Below, piece by piece: positions 46,190-58,859 of a stretch of DNA of 64,000 bases. The notes beneath the pieces are model-generated. The model saw only the letters and a program-made list of their open reading frames with translations, was not told where the DNA came from and ran no database searches. The position numbers and the translations under genes are program-made. Source of the stretch: Pegea sp. RAD2-039 (taxonomy: Eukaryota; Chordata; Thaliacea; Salpida; Salpidae); the NCBI GenBank assembly GCA_034620365.1, contig JAQGEQ010000192.1, positions 863,001 through 927,000 of the forward strand. Reading direction: 5' to 3'. Every line of letters begins with the position of its first letter. Within the stretch, counting starts at the first letter, position 1.

Positions 46190-49100
46190 ATGAGGATTAG
46201 TTTGTTCTTGGGAGTTTTTCTGATGTTGTTCACCGTTTTTAAAGGTAAAAAATTATCAAATTTTTAATGAAATTTACTAAAAAATGACTTTTCTGAATTT
46301 TATTAAAATTTTTCAAACTTTTCAAACCTAAAATTAATTTTTGAAAATTTTTATTCTAATTTATCACCACGTGACAGAATCTGAAGCAAAAAGCTCGAAG
46401 CTAATCGCTAAAGTTGGAGATCGAGTAATCATCCCATGCAGTCGATCGAAAGATTTCAAAGTACAATAAATCTCGACAAAACGCGCGTAATGACGTCATC
46501 ATAAACTCGATTTTTTCAGGCAACAATCCCTATAGTGTGGAAGAAGAAGATAGAAGAAAGTTACACCAACATAGCTGTTCTAAGATCACAAACAACATCC
46601 TCGCCAATGTCCGAGTCAGTATATGACGTCATAAGCGCGCGTTTCATCTACTTTCATGTGTGTGCTTGCGCGTGACGTAATAATGAAACGCGCGATCTAC
46701 AGGAGGATTTTTATTGTCCCTGAAAATGGAAGTTTGTCAATTTCGGATTTGAGAGCGAGCGATAGCGGAGACTATTCTTGTGATCTTCTTTTGATAGGCT
46801 CCCAACCTTTCCTTCATCAACTCGATGTCTTACGTAATCGAGTCTTTGCCGCCTTTTCGCGCTTTTTAACGTTTTTCTTTTTTCTTTTCCAGCAACCCCT
46901 CAGCTTCAAATCATCGTTCATGACGTCAGCAACTCGAACGAAACCACAACGGTAGCAACGTGTCACGTGGTCAACACTACAAAGACGAAATCGCTAAAAT
47001 GGTCATTTTCCAGCGCGAAGTTTTTTTCGATGCAAATTAACGCGATTCTTCTGCAGGTTGGGATTCAATCAAGATTCTGCAAAAGTTTCAAACGCAACAA
47101 AATTGAATGAAAATAAAATCGTCAATTTGAGTCTAGACCTTCAAATGCAAGCGTCGCTTAGCAACGATAAAAAAGAGATCGTTTGCGAGTTTAAAAACGC
47201 TTTCGGGGAAGTTATGAGTCAAAACGCGACAGTAACGATACTCGGTGAGTGATGACGTCATCGTCGATGTGACGCAACAGCACGTTGGTAACGTAATAAC
47301 GACAGTAAGCACGATGTTTGTCGTTACTAGGCAACGTATTAAAGTAGCATGAAAAGCATTTGTAAAATTTCCGCGAAATTTTGTGATGTCCGTAAAGTTG
47401 TTTAATTTTTCTTTCTTTTCATGTTTTTGATGACGTCAGCACCTACAACGCCCGCGCCGACCACCCCACCTCCTAGTAAGTATTTTTTTGAGAAAAAAAC
47501 TGTTTTTAGTCACTCAAAATATCTTTGTACTGTTTTTACGTTTACTGTTGCTAAGCGTTGTACTAACTAGAGATGACGTCATAACCACGTGACATCTCGG
47601 CTTTGGTTCGGGAATTTTTTGATTGTTAAAACACTTTAATTGCATGAATTCTGTCGTCTTAAAAACTATTTGCTGAAAAATCGACAAAAATTTATTAAAA
47701 AAAAATTCTTTGTTTCCAGTGCTGCCAACAGTCAGTGAATTTCCGAAAAAAACAACTTTATATCTGAATCTGAACGAAACTCGCTCATTCAAATGTAGTG
47801 GAGCGGGGAATCCCCTTCCAAAATGTCAGTGGTATAAAAATATGGACCCAGTAAGTCTATTCACTTCTTCTACCGCTATCTCTGTAGTGAGATGATGTAA
47901 GCGATGACGTAAGTCTTCTATATGTCTCCCAGTGGTTTTACTGAATTCAATTAGATCGTGAAAGAGTCATTAAGCTGGCTACTTGACTAGTTGCTCTATT
48001 ATTATATTGCCGCTTGGGTAATTGTTTTGCCGCTTGAGTAATTATCTTCCACAAACCCTTATGTGCGGGTTTTACCTCTTCAATCAATACTTGAGAAGAA
48101 AAACTACATCAAGAATATCCTTACAATTCTTATCAATTATTTACAGCAGAATTTATATCACATAAAATTGATTAGATAAATTTCAATTTTGTACAACTTG
48201 CTAAAATTAGAGATTGTAAAAAACAGAGTTGAAATTAGCCGCTTTTTTTAATTAATATATTAAACATGAAAAAACAAGAATTTTATTTTTATAGTTTAGA
48301 AAGTCTTAAATTTAACAAGATGACTTCAAAAATTTTTAATTTTAAAATAATCGTAAAATTTGATGAACAAATTTTCATTTTATTGCTAGCTTTTCTCTAA
48401 AATTATCCAATTTGTCTAATTCACTTTACAACAGATTGAAGCTGATCAAATAGAGCCCCAAACTTCAATGCTTACAATTAATTCAGCAAGTTTTCACGAT
48501 TCAGGGAGATACCAATGCAAAGTTTATACTTCAACAGATGAAGCTTTAAGTCCAATGCTAGATATTAAAGTCATAGGTATGTTGGTATATATTTCAAATT
48601 CTGTTTTTCATCTTTAAATAATTTACAGGCTTCTCTAAATTCAAAGATGAAAAGAATGAATCTATTTTGATTTCACGAAACGATCCAGAAGTTACTTTCA
48701 CTTGCGATGCGGTTTCAAACCCAGTTGCCAGTAAGTTCAGTTTTCTATTTCATCAATAACTGAACTTAATCAGAATCCTTAACACTAAACGAATCAGAGT
48801 TTAATTGATCAAAAAATTTAAGTCCGAATTTGTTCTGTTTATGAATATTAATATTTGTGTGAATTAGGATTAGTAATATCAAATTAAAAAGCTAGAGTGA
48901 AACTGAGAAAATCTCAAATTTCAAAAATAAACAGTTTCATGTTGACCTAGTTAACCCTACAGTATTGCTGGCTGCTAAAATATATTAAACTGAAAGCAGT
49001 TAGAATGTTTGAAATTAAACATTTTGTCGATAGATTTTTAAAAACATAAATAATTAATTTATCAATTTACCAAAATGACTGTCGAATGACGAATCTAATT

Positions 49101-51506
49101 TTTTGTTTAGATAACAGTTTAATAAAAAGATTAAATTCTTATAGAGATAGTAATCTTCTGACGTTAAAAAAATAAATTTAATGGATTAACAAATGATTCT
49201 AATCTTGATTCTTACAGTTTATATAATTACAACCATTTCATTATTTTGACATTTAATTAAATAATCACATTTTGACAAAAAAACTATAAAATCAAAAAGT
49301 ACTCTTAAAGTTAAATCAATTTTCTTTCGGCGTTTATTTTGATAAACTGTTTCATGAATACTCAATATTATAAGGTGATAATATAATTGCTGTAATTACC
49401 AATTTCGACAAACACACCGTAATTATTTGAAAGACTAAAAATTAGAAATGGCATACTTCTAAAAAGATATTTCTTAAAAGCTTTTAAATGAGTTAATTTT
49501 AATACAAAAAGTTGATGTTTAAGATAGCAAAGAGTATTTAATTGTTTCTGGCATTTATTTCTAATTTGAAATATTATGAGCTTTGTATGTTTTTATTTAG
49601 TAATAAATTCTGTCCAATTAAAATATCTTTTCAAATAATAATTATATTTCTTGTTCATTTATTGATCTAAAAAATTCTTCATGAATATTTTATGAATTTT
49701 TTTCAATGACAATATTTGATATTAAATCTATATTTATATTAACATTTATAATAACAACAAAATAAGTTAATAACACCATAGGAAAGAAATTCTTAAATTG
49801 CAATTTTAATGATATTCCAAAGTCCACAAACTAACTACAGCAGCATTAAATCACAAATATTTTATCTACAAATATCATCTTAAAAATTCAATTTTACAAA
49901 ATCATTTGTGAAATTGCTAAACAATTTAAGAATTTAATGATTCAATGTTGATGTAACTTGTTGTTAAGCTTGAAAAATTTATTCTAAAAAAAAAGAAATT
50001 TTATTTTGATATTTTATTTTAGTGAACACTATTTTGGCGTTGAATTTTATAAGAACAAAATTATTGACTTAAAAGAATGATTTATATTTGTAAAAATTTG
50101 TTTCTGAAAAGTTATTTTTGTTTAAAAAACTGTCTGATTATTATTTTTTGGATTTTTACACTCTTTAAAATATTGAATTAAAATTTGAAATGTCAGAAAT
50201 TTGGAAATGAATTTAGAGATTTAAACTTTATAAATAATTAAAGACAACTTTGTAATTGTCTATTGCTATTTAATTTAGTTGTATTTAAAATGCTCATTAA
50301 CGATTTTAAGCAAAAAAAATTTCCAAAATTATAATTAAAAAATTAAAAAAACAATTTTCAAAATTTATTTCATTAAAAAAACAACTCACAATTTCCACCA
50401 ATCAAAAATCAGAATAAAATTAAAATTGAAGCAATCTACCAAATCACTCCCGTGACGTCACAACCACTCGCTACTTATCTACAGGCTTCACTTGGTCGCT
50501 AGGAGACGATCTAGATGTACTAGAAGGATATAACTCAAGTGAATCAAATGCGAACTTCACAACAACCTCCGTCTTAATCCTTCCTGCCGAGATGTTTCTA
50601 TCTGATTCGATTACTAAGGTGAAATGTGAGGCGAGAACCAACCACGGGACCGATTTTCGCTACTTCTGGGTCACTAGGGGTACGTCGTGTGCTTTGCGAC
50701 GCTATGACGTCATCATGGTTGATTATAGAGACGGAAGAAGCTGTACAAGGCCGCCTAGTGGCCATTTTTATCATAGTCGGCATCTTTTTGGTCATTTGTG
50801 TATCTGCGATCTTTTATGCGATGCGTAGAAACGCGCGCGCTTCTAATGACGCGGAAAGCCGTTGTGGATTTCTGGTGTGTGCGAAAACGGATACTACAAA
50901 GATTGCTGAGAAGTAAGAGGTGCTCAGAAAAAGATGTTGATCTGATTTTGATCTTTTAAAGATCATGTGATGAAGAGGAAGTACAGGAAGAAGAGGAAGA
51001 GATAAATGAAAAATTGACAAAAAATGAGAGTAAGTGTGTCTTTGATGAAGATCATCTGAAGATCATATGATGTTATAGATGATGAAAAACCGAAAGAGTC
51101 TCGAGATGAGGATGTTCTCGAAGAAGATGAAGTAGTTGTTGAAGAAGAGAAGATGTTGAAAGATCAGCAGACAGCTCCGAAGATGAGGATCATTCCATCT
51201 TTTGCATGTTGTCGTCGTTCCCGGAAAAAATTGGAAGAAGAAGATGACGTCGATGAAAAGTAGGTCAAAAGATCTTTTTGATGATATAACAGCTTCTGAT
51301 TGGTTGATAGAAATCAAGAAGCAGCCAATGAGAATGAAGCTTTGAACCCAGAAGAAGAGAAAAGTGAGGAGAAAGTCCTTGAATCAATCACTGAAGAGAA
51401 CACAAAAGAAAAAGTTGAAGACGAAAACGAAGAATTTGATCGCGATTCAGGGAAAGGCGATACGCTTAAGCCTGTCACATCGGGCGACAATGACGTCACA
51501 AACTAG
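46190..51506 (+). CDS. four-Ig-domain type I membrane protein with acidic tail
   Basis: Fifteen exons give 635 residues: 46190-46244, 46378-46460, 46520-46608, 46703-46833, 46893-47019, 47057-47244, 47440-47475, 47720-47850, 48435-48576, 48629-48730, 50485-50679, 50729-50912, 50962-51029, 51079-51259, 51311-51506. Signal peptide MRISLFLGVFLMLFTVF. Ig1 (GDRVIIPC ... DSGDYSC), Ig2 (VATCHV ... EIVCEFKN), a PTTPAPTTPPP linker, Ig3 (RSFKCSG ... DSGRYQCKV), Ig4 (VTFTCDAVS ... VKCEARTNHG). Membrane span LVAIFIIVGIFLVICVSAIF, then a cytoplasmic tail very rich in Glu with two Cys pockets (FACCRRSRKK). The build recalls MCAM/neuroplastin-type adhesion molecules; I cannot assign an orthologue. Donor 46608 is weak and was chosen for phase. 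Confidence 0.85.
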
Positions 51507-51681
51507 ATGAATTCATATCTAGCCCTACCTTAATACCGACGAATATGGCTCGCCAGATTTTGAAAGCGCCAAATTTGTCGCTGTCCGTCATAAACGAGCC
51601 CATACTGACACCTAACGGTAGATTTTCACTGTAACCAAATTCTTCAAAAACCACTTTCAAGAACTTTCGACCAGTTTCCAT
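51496..51681 (-). CDS. possible small ORF overlapping the Ig gene 3' end
   Basis: 61 codons on the minus strand beginning METGRKFLKVVFEEFGYSEN. Composition is more protein-like and less AT-biased than surrounding non-coding DNA, and it lies mostly beyond the Ig stop. It overlaps the last 11 bases of the Ig CDS. I recognise no family; it could be part of a 3' UTR or one exon of a gene whose other exons I cannot see. Confidence 0.25.
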   Translation of the reverse strand: METGRKFLKVVFEEFGYSENLPLGVSMGSFMTDSDKFGAFKIWRAIFVGIKVGLDMNSSSL

Positions 51682-52951
51682 GACAACTGCTGGAAGCTAC
51701 AGCGCTGTGAGAAATTTCTTTTTCATCATTCATAAATTTCCGTTCGCTTCGGTGTATATAACCCCCTTCAATTCCCACTTTTAGCTAAGATATCTCAGTG
51801 TCGCTGCATAGAATGTGCTTGCTGCTATTATCACGTGACTTACAGCCGATGACGTCACGTGGCTTGTATATAGAAGTAACTTTGTTGTAATTTACTGTTG
51901 CTGTTGATGAAAAAAGCTTTTGTTTCCTATTTTTCGAGTGATAAATTGTGTTTTTAGACTGAAAGCTTGCTACAAAATATACGATGCATGCTAAAAGAGC
52001 TCACAAAGTCTATTCAATAGTGACTGATGGTAACTTGATCTAAATCGTAGTTTTGTGTCTGGTAGACGAATAATAAATAAGAGCTTTATTTCATTTGAGT
52101 AATTTGTTTTTGTGCTGATTCGATATCGACTCCAAAATCAGATTCTAGTGAAAAATATTCTGATTTATGCGATCGTATCTTATAAAAGGTCTTTCTGGAA
52201 CTTTTTATAAGTTCTTAGGACATAAAGTTGTAAGAAAATTTATTATTTAAACTGGTCACGTGACCAAAAGCACTAATTGATGCTAAATAAAAAGAGATTT
52301 TGAAATCGAAAGTAAAAATAGTCGGCGGAGATACTAAAGAAGCTTTTAGTTTAAAAAGTATTTAATCACTTTAAATGAATTATTTGAACAAACTTCTGTT
52401 TTCAATTCTTTTTTTAGATGTTTTAATTGGCTGGTTTTTAGTCACGTGTTAGATTTGAAAAATTGATTAATTTTTGTTTAAAGAAAATGTTTTGAAATTA
52501 TTTTAATCAATTCTTCATCATTAGATTTACTAATTTATCTTTTAAATTGTTTTTGTTGCTTATATAATTTTTCTAATCGATTTAAAAATGAAATTTTTGT
52601 AAATTTAGAAATTTTATTGGATGTAAACATCTTTAATTTTCTACAAAAATTTCCTTAAAATTAAAATCTATTTTTTGTGAATCTTCAAAACTTCTTCAAA
52701 TTTCATAAATTGCAATTTCAGATGAATTCAATATTTTTAGATATTTATAAAAATTTTAATTTCAATCAAAGAAAAAATAACAAAATAAATTTTAAAAACA
52801 ATTCTCTGAATTTCAAATTTCGATCAATAACTTCTGGCGTTTGCACAAAGTGCGTCATCTAGCGAAACAACCAGAGATGAATTGATGAAGATTTTATTGA
52901 AATTAATTCACAGTGATCATCAACAAAAGATCAAACTCAGAAGAAGATCTT
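51682..52951. other. spacer between convergent genes
   Basis: 3' flank of the Ig gene (AATAATAAATAAG near 52069 may be its polyA signal), TGACGTCACGTGGC at about 51850, two CACGTG boxes at 52257 and 52443, then AT-rich sequence. No supported gene. Confidence 0.4.
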
Positions 52952-55596
52952 TTAAGACATACTCTTCATCTTTAAGCTTTCTTCAAGTCTTTCAATGTTA
53001 CTATCCAAAGATGCCAAATTTTCATTAAAGTGTTTTTCCTCCTGTGACGTCACAGTGATCATAGACGACGATGGCGTGATGACGTCACTGAGATAGTTGA
53101 TCTCAGAAGAAGGTTGAAGCGGTACAAACGTCTCGTCGTCAGTCGTATCAGTGACGTCATGACTTTGGATGACGTCATTATCGCGATAAATTGTTCGAAT
53201 TGAAAGTTTTTGATTTAATTTTTTAGATGGTGAACTTAGAAGTTGATCAAGTTGACGTAGGACAATTTGGCTTATTTTACTTGTGGTTTTATTCGGATTG
53301 GGTTTTTGGGCTTGTTGAAGATCGAGTAATAAACGATCTACGGTTTGTTGGAGGTTTCTGTTGATGAAGACATTCAAAAGAAGATTTGAGATTGATTTAG
53401 ACTAACTTGTTGATCTTATTAACACGTTTCAGCTCTTCATCTTGCTCTTCTTCTTTTTGGAGCAATCTTTTTGTTTCTTCTTCTTTCAATTTTATTTCTT
53501 TTTTCATTTTTTCCATATCATTAAAAGCTTCAGAAAACTCTGGAAATGAAACGAAGAAATTTGATGGATTTAAAGTTGGTTTCAAATCAAACCTTTTTCT
53601 ATCAGTTTTGTTTTTTCACTAAAAATTTGCTCCTTTACTTTTTCTTTCTGATATTCTTTTAATCTAAACTAACAACAAAAAACAACTTTATCAAAACTTC
53701 TTTTACAAAAAGATGAAAATCAAAATTAAAATATTTCTGTTTAATTCTTTCAAATTATTATTAATTTATAAAAAAGTAATTTGAAACCTTCAAAGACATA
53801 ATCTCTAATTTTAGTTTCTTTTCTTCTTCAACAAATTCTTTATTTTTATTTTTCAAAATTTCATTTTCTTCTCTCAGACTTTTATTTTCACGTTTCAACA
53901 CTGAAACTAAAGAAGAGTTTTACAAAAACATCTCTAAATACATCCATCTTCACCTTCTAAACCTCCAGATCTAATCTTTGATTCCAAATCACTGAAAAAT
54001 TGAAATCAGTTTCAAATTGAAAATAATTAAATCAAAGAACCTCCGGGGTAGATAGTTGTCTCCATTATTAGGTAAAGACATCATCGCTGATTTTCTCAAC
54101 TTCTTCTCATTACTCTAAGAATCAAAATGAAGATATTTAAACAAAAATTGAATCTTTATTAGTAGCAGGAACCTAGAACACACGCGAAGTAGCTAATTGG
54201 ACAAAGAAGTAGATGAAGATGAAAGTTGGATCTTATAGTAGAGTAGAGAGGTTCCTGGGCGTCTGATAAAGATGGGGATCAAGACTGGATGTCTTAGGGA
54301 GCTGCATCCGTAGAAGTCAACATCAGAGGATATCGACAAGGAGGAAGAGGTGATGCGGACCGATGTCCTGGGAAACCACCACTAACAATTCACTTGGGTA
54401 CCAGGGCAACACTAGTAACAACACACGTGGATGCTTCACGCGGTTGATGAGGGAATTCTTGGGAGGTTTTGGGGTCCTTTTTTATGATATTCTGAAACTT
54501 TTAGACAATATAACTTTTTTTAGATATAAATATCTCATAGAATAAGAAATACTCAAAACTTCATCAGATTGAAATGAATTTCATAGAATGGAAAATTTAA
54601 TTCAACAAAATTGCATTTTACAAAATTGAATTTGAAAACTTATTTACTCTAGAAGTTTGAAATGAAGATTCAGTTATGTCTTCAACAGAATCCACCTATT
54701 AAAACAATCATTCATTCAAAATTGAAAATAAACTAATATTTTTTACATTCAGTTTTTCTCTTTTAATTGGAGTAGAATGATATAAAGTTTCTTTTGATTC
54801 TGAAACAAAACATGAAATGATGATAAATGTAGAAACACAAGATGCTAAAACTAACTTCTTGAAAACAGTTTTCGTTGTGGTCGTTTCTTTGTAACTTTTT
54901 GATCTACTGTAAATATTAAAAATATTTTTGTTTTATAACAAAATTTAATAATTCCAATTTATGAATATATTTAAATATACAATCTGAATGTATATAAGAA
55001 ATATTATTTGATTAACATCAAAATAAGCTTTAAAAATTTAAAGTATTTGATCTAAACTGAAGATTGTTTTCATTTTATATTAGTTTTCAAACAATACTAT
55101 AATTTTAAACTAAAAATATTTTATATAAAACATTTAAAAAACTTTTTCACTGACAAAAGTTTATTTAACATTATAAATGGCAACTTAGTAAAGAACTTAA
55201 ATATTTTATAATTATCTAAACTAAGTTTTATTTATAATCAAGCAGCAAATAATTATAATTGACATAAGATCTTTTTATATTAGATACATTCAAGTGACTT
55301 TTAATAACATGTGTTTTTATTATTTATAAATAAATATAATATATTTGGTTTGTTAATAAACTTTATTGTCTGCATTTGAAAAAATAAATTATATAAAAAA
55401 TCTAACAGATTAAAACTTTATATAAATTAATGAAAAATAATACCATATATTATGGGAATATCATCATGTTGAAAAATTTCATTGCAAATTTGATTATATC
55501 GTTCAAGACCACGTGATATACTTTCAACCTAATTTAAACAAATTTATTTTTCACATTTAGATTTTTTTTAAACAAACCTACCTCACTATTTGACAT
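52952..55596 (-). CDS. coiled-coil protein, unrecognised
   Basis: Eleven exons from ATG at 55596: 55596-55582, 55528-55444, 54906-54856, 54799-54747, 54695-54648, 54114-54041, 53991-53954, 53906-53788, 53668-53593, 53539-53407, 53357-52952. They give 365 residues. N-terminus MSNSEVESISRGLERYNQ, then a basic, Ser/Thr-rich stretch (VTKKRPQRKLFSR). A long heptad-rich coiled coil runs from about residue 125 to 225 (VLKRENKSLREENEILKNKN; KKEIKLKEEETKRLLQKEEE). A polar C-terminal region ends in a second short helix (NLASLDSNIERLEESLKMK). A centrosomal, kinetochore or ciliary scaffold would fit, but no family can be named. The start exon is only five codons. Confidence 0.75.
54185..54480 (-). mobile_element. 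possible decayed retroelement patch in an intron
   Basis: A GC-richer block inside an intron of the coiled-coil gene. On the minus strand it contains HPRVLLLVLPWYPSELLVVV, which resembles the linker after the RT/RNase H region of DIRS-like elements (aliphatic run, P-W-Y-P). Stops interrupt it. The assignment is tentative. Confidence 0.3.
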
Positions 55597-55758
55597 TTAG
55601 CTTATATTTGTTTATAGAACATTAAAAAAATCATAAATTAACAATTAAGACAAAAATCTGGGAGTAAACTCAAATCAGAATATATATACACAAAAAAAAA
55701 TTATAAGAAAATTCAGAAATGTCTTTTAATAAACAACCAAAAAGTTTTGAAACTTGTT

Positions 55759-56010
55759 TTATTGGTTGGCAGTCTCACAAGCGTCAATCCAGTCACTATA
55801 TACATCTATAGGTTCAGACAGATAGTTTATTGTAGTTTGGTACTCTTCAGTACAAACGTTACAAGAGATTGAAGCAGTATTTCTGTCTCTATCCATATTA
55901 ACTTCACAAGATTTTTCATGATTGCAAAATGGACAAGCAAATACACTTTCCAAGGGCCCAGTGGTACTCTTCTTAGTAGGAGCTTTTCTTTTTGATCTTC
56001 TTCTTCCCAT
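55759..56010 (-). CDS. ELOF1: transcription elongation factor 1 homologue
   Basis: Single-exon, 83 residues from the ATG at 56010, identical in length to human ELOF1. It binds elongating RNA polymerase II and helps transcription-coupled repair. The basic N-terminus [14 protein letters not shown] is followed by the zinc finger: [10 protein letters not shown], then [11 protein letters not shown]. The near-invariant C-terminus is [18 protein letters not shown] more upstream in-frame start would add MTFK, which the family lacks. Confidence 0.97.
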   Translation of the reverse strand: MGRRRSKRKAPTKKSTTGPLESVFACPFCNHEKSCEVNMDRDRNTASISCNVCTEEYQTTINYLSEPIDVYSDWIDACETANQ

Positions 56011-58034
56011 TTTAAAAGTCAATCACAAAATATTTTGGAAATAATAAGAAAATGTTTTTATTGACAACTATAGTGACCAATAATGAAGATCTAAATGAAT
56101 AGATAAAATAAGATAGTTTTAAATTCATAAATTTAAATTTTTCAAACTTAATTCTTATATTTGAAACCAATTATTTAACTAATTTTTATTTTCATTAAAC
56201 AATCTGCCAGCTTCAAATTAAATTTATCAAATATAAGTTTGTTAAATAGTTTGATAAAAATAAAATTATATAATACTAAGCAGTTTTAAAAAAATTAAAA
56301 TATTCAAACTAAATAATTTTTAGTTTATTATATATTTTAAGTAAATATTCACGACAATATAATTTTTTAAACAGTTTAACTATTGTAATAAATATAAAAA
56401 TTTTACTAAACTATAACACCAGCACAGATTCTAAAAACAAAATAAATTGATAAGTGACAAAACAGGATTTTAAATATCAATTATATTCAGTTAAAATTTA
56501 AAGCTCGACTTTCAACTTATAAATATCGAAAAATGTTATCATCTTTTATATAAAATTTAATGCCCAACAAAAACTTAATTTTTTGTAAAAATAGATGGTT
56601 AAATCATAAAAATACTTAAAATAAATTTAATTTTGATTCCTCAAGTAATTTATAATAGTGATTGAAATTAAAAAGAATTTTTTTTTTATTGTAGCTACCT
56701 AGACTTAACTAGGGGACAAATAATTTTAGAGCTCTTAAGAGCATTAGAATTTTTTTTTTTCACTAATAAACGATATTTACTGGCATATTATAAAATTTAG
56801 CCATTACATGGGTCGATATCAATACTTTATATAAGTTTTTCTAGTTTTTATTATCAATCATAAGTACTTTCAATGTAACTACTCATTAAGTTTTAATTGG
56901 CATGTTAGCTATTTACTTGAAGGCAAAGTCATTCAGTAAATCCAGTATTTTTGTAAAGTTACTGAAATAAGTCACCTACTTAAATAATAAGTTACTTTTT
57001 TAAACTAAGCAATTACAATTTAAATTCTGTAAGAAACAATATTTTCACTGCTAGAACTGCCAATGTAAGCTTTGTATTACTTAGTTTTTTATATTTAAAA
57101 GGGAAGAAAACTAAAGCAGAGTGATTTAAAAAAAAAGATAGTGTTGTATGTTCAAAAAAGTATTTTTAGATAGATGTTTTGTTTGTAGGAGTTATATAAT
57201 TTAAGCATCTTATAATATTATTTTTGTTATATTTTAGAAAGCTTACAACCAGTAAAAATGATTTTATAGCTACTTTTCATCACTAAATGCAATATTGTAT
57301 TGTTATGCGTTATTCTAAGAACGAGATTTTCGTATAAATTAAGGTGCTAAGTTGACCAAAATAGCTTTTTAATAAATTTCTATGTTTAAGTTTAAAATAT
57401 TTTGGTCATATTGTGTTGGCCATTCAAACATTTTACAACCTTAACATATATTAACTAAATTTACTAACTACATTTACTTTCATGTAACTTTTACCAATTA
57501 TATTGGTTAATATTTACTTACATTATCAAACCATAACTTTTTAGAAATAAAATAAAAAACCTTCGCCAATCGATCTGATTATTCGACAGTCTAATTTGAT
57601 TTCTATGTATGACTAGCTTTTTCTAATTTTTGGATTAAATTAGAGCTGAACCCGCTTCTTTAGTACCTTAATCTAAAGTATCTATTTAAAAAGAAATCTA
57701 TCAAAATAAACAAACTACGATTGCTTTAAATTGCTCTTATTTTCTTTAATTAATATACTCAGAAATTTTTAGGAAAAAGCCAAAATATTTTAATGGAAAA
57801 TTACTAAATTTATTTAACTAATCCTTTAAATGCCTCGATAATAACCAAATAACATTTGCTCACTTGTTAACTGCTTAGATTATTGAAATTTAATTAATGG
57901 TCACAATATTAAGCCCTTTCAATCATTTTAATGTATGTAGCTTGTGTATAAAAATATATGATACAATTTCAAAACTATTTATTTGTAAAGTTCTATTTTA
58001 TTTTCAGATTTTTTAATTAGCTGACATTGTAGAA
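56011..58034. other. AT-rich intergenic DNA, divergent promoters
   Basis: Separates ELOF1 (-) from the RhoGAP-like gene (+). No gene seen. A strong acceptor, TTTTATTTTCAG, ends at 58007, 27 bp before the RhoGAP-like ATG, so that mRNA has either a 5' UTR intron or a trans-splice site. Confidence 0.5.
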
Positions 58035-58859
58035 ATGAACAAAAACACTACAGTTGAAATTCGTCCAGAATTAAAGCTAAAAATGGAAAAGCCAGAAATT
58101 GTTGAAGAAATGATTTATTGCCATTTATTACCTTTTCTTAATATTTCAACCAAAGATTTAAATCATATGATGGCATCTTCTAATCCAAGTATTAATCGGT
58201 CATCTGCTGCTAAAAGTAAAAAATCTGGTTGGTTTAGAAGCCAGAAAGACAATTTAGTGATTACAAACGAAACAATATTCTATCAAATTCGACAAATGTG
58301 TGATTATATTACAAAAAATCTAAACCAGCAAGTTTTTTGTGAGTCTGGACATTTAGGCAACCAAGAACAAATTATAAAACAATTAGAGAGTGAGGTACAA
58401 TTAGAAATCGACCAATTTAGTGCAGTTGATGTTGGATGGTCATTAGTTAAACTCTTAGGTAAGCTTAATGAGCCTTTGATGATACCAAGCAAATACTTTG
58501 AGTTACATCAAATATTTGTAGAGTCTAAGCTAGATGGAAACATAAAAATGAGAACTCTAAGACTGATTCTTCTACTTTTACCTTCAGCTAATGTCACCAT
58601 TTTAAATAATGTTCTTTTTTATTTAAACAAAATCATCAACGATTCAGAAAAATGTGTTTTGACTTATAAAGAAGTTGCTAGGATATTTGCACCAGTGTTG
58701 TTCTATCCACGTTCAATATGTGAAACAGAATTGAATGCAACAATTGAATTGATGAGCCAACATCTTGCTTTTATGATTCAACATCAAAGTTTGCTCTTCA
58801 AAATCCCAAAATGTCTTAAACTTTCAGTTGAAAGATACAAGGCAAATAAAAGAGATTAA
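58035..58859 (+). CDS. RhoGAP-domain protein without arginine finger (ARHGAP19-like)
   Basis: Single coding exon, 274 residues. RhoGAP domains speed GTP hydrolysis on Rho GTPases. Family blocks are visible: ITNETIFYQIRQMCDYITKN, SAVDVGWSLVKLLGKLNEPL, LRLILLLLPSANVTILNNVL and EVARIFAPVLFYP. The position of the catalytic arginine (consensus F-R-x-S-G) reads VFCESG, with cysteine at residue 102. The layout of the region before and within the domain is closest in feel to ARHGAP19, but the protein is much shorter and lacks a long C-terminal tail. It is probably catalytically dead, perhaps a GTPase-binding decoy. Confidence 0.8.
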   Translation: MNKNTTVEIRPELKLKMEKPEIVEEMIYCHLLPFLNISTKDLNHMMASSNPSINRSSAAKSKKSGWFRSQKDNLVITNETIFYQIRQMCDYITKNLNQQVFCESGHLGNQEQIIKQLESEVQLEIDQFSAVDVGWSLVKLLGKLNEPLMIPSKYFELHQIFVESKLDGNIKMRTLRLILLLLPSANVTILNNVLFYLNKIINDSEKCVLTYKEVARIFAPVLFYPRSICETELNATIELMSQHLAFMIQHQSLLFKIPKCLKLSVERYKANKRD

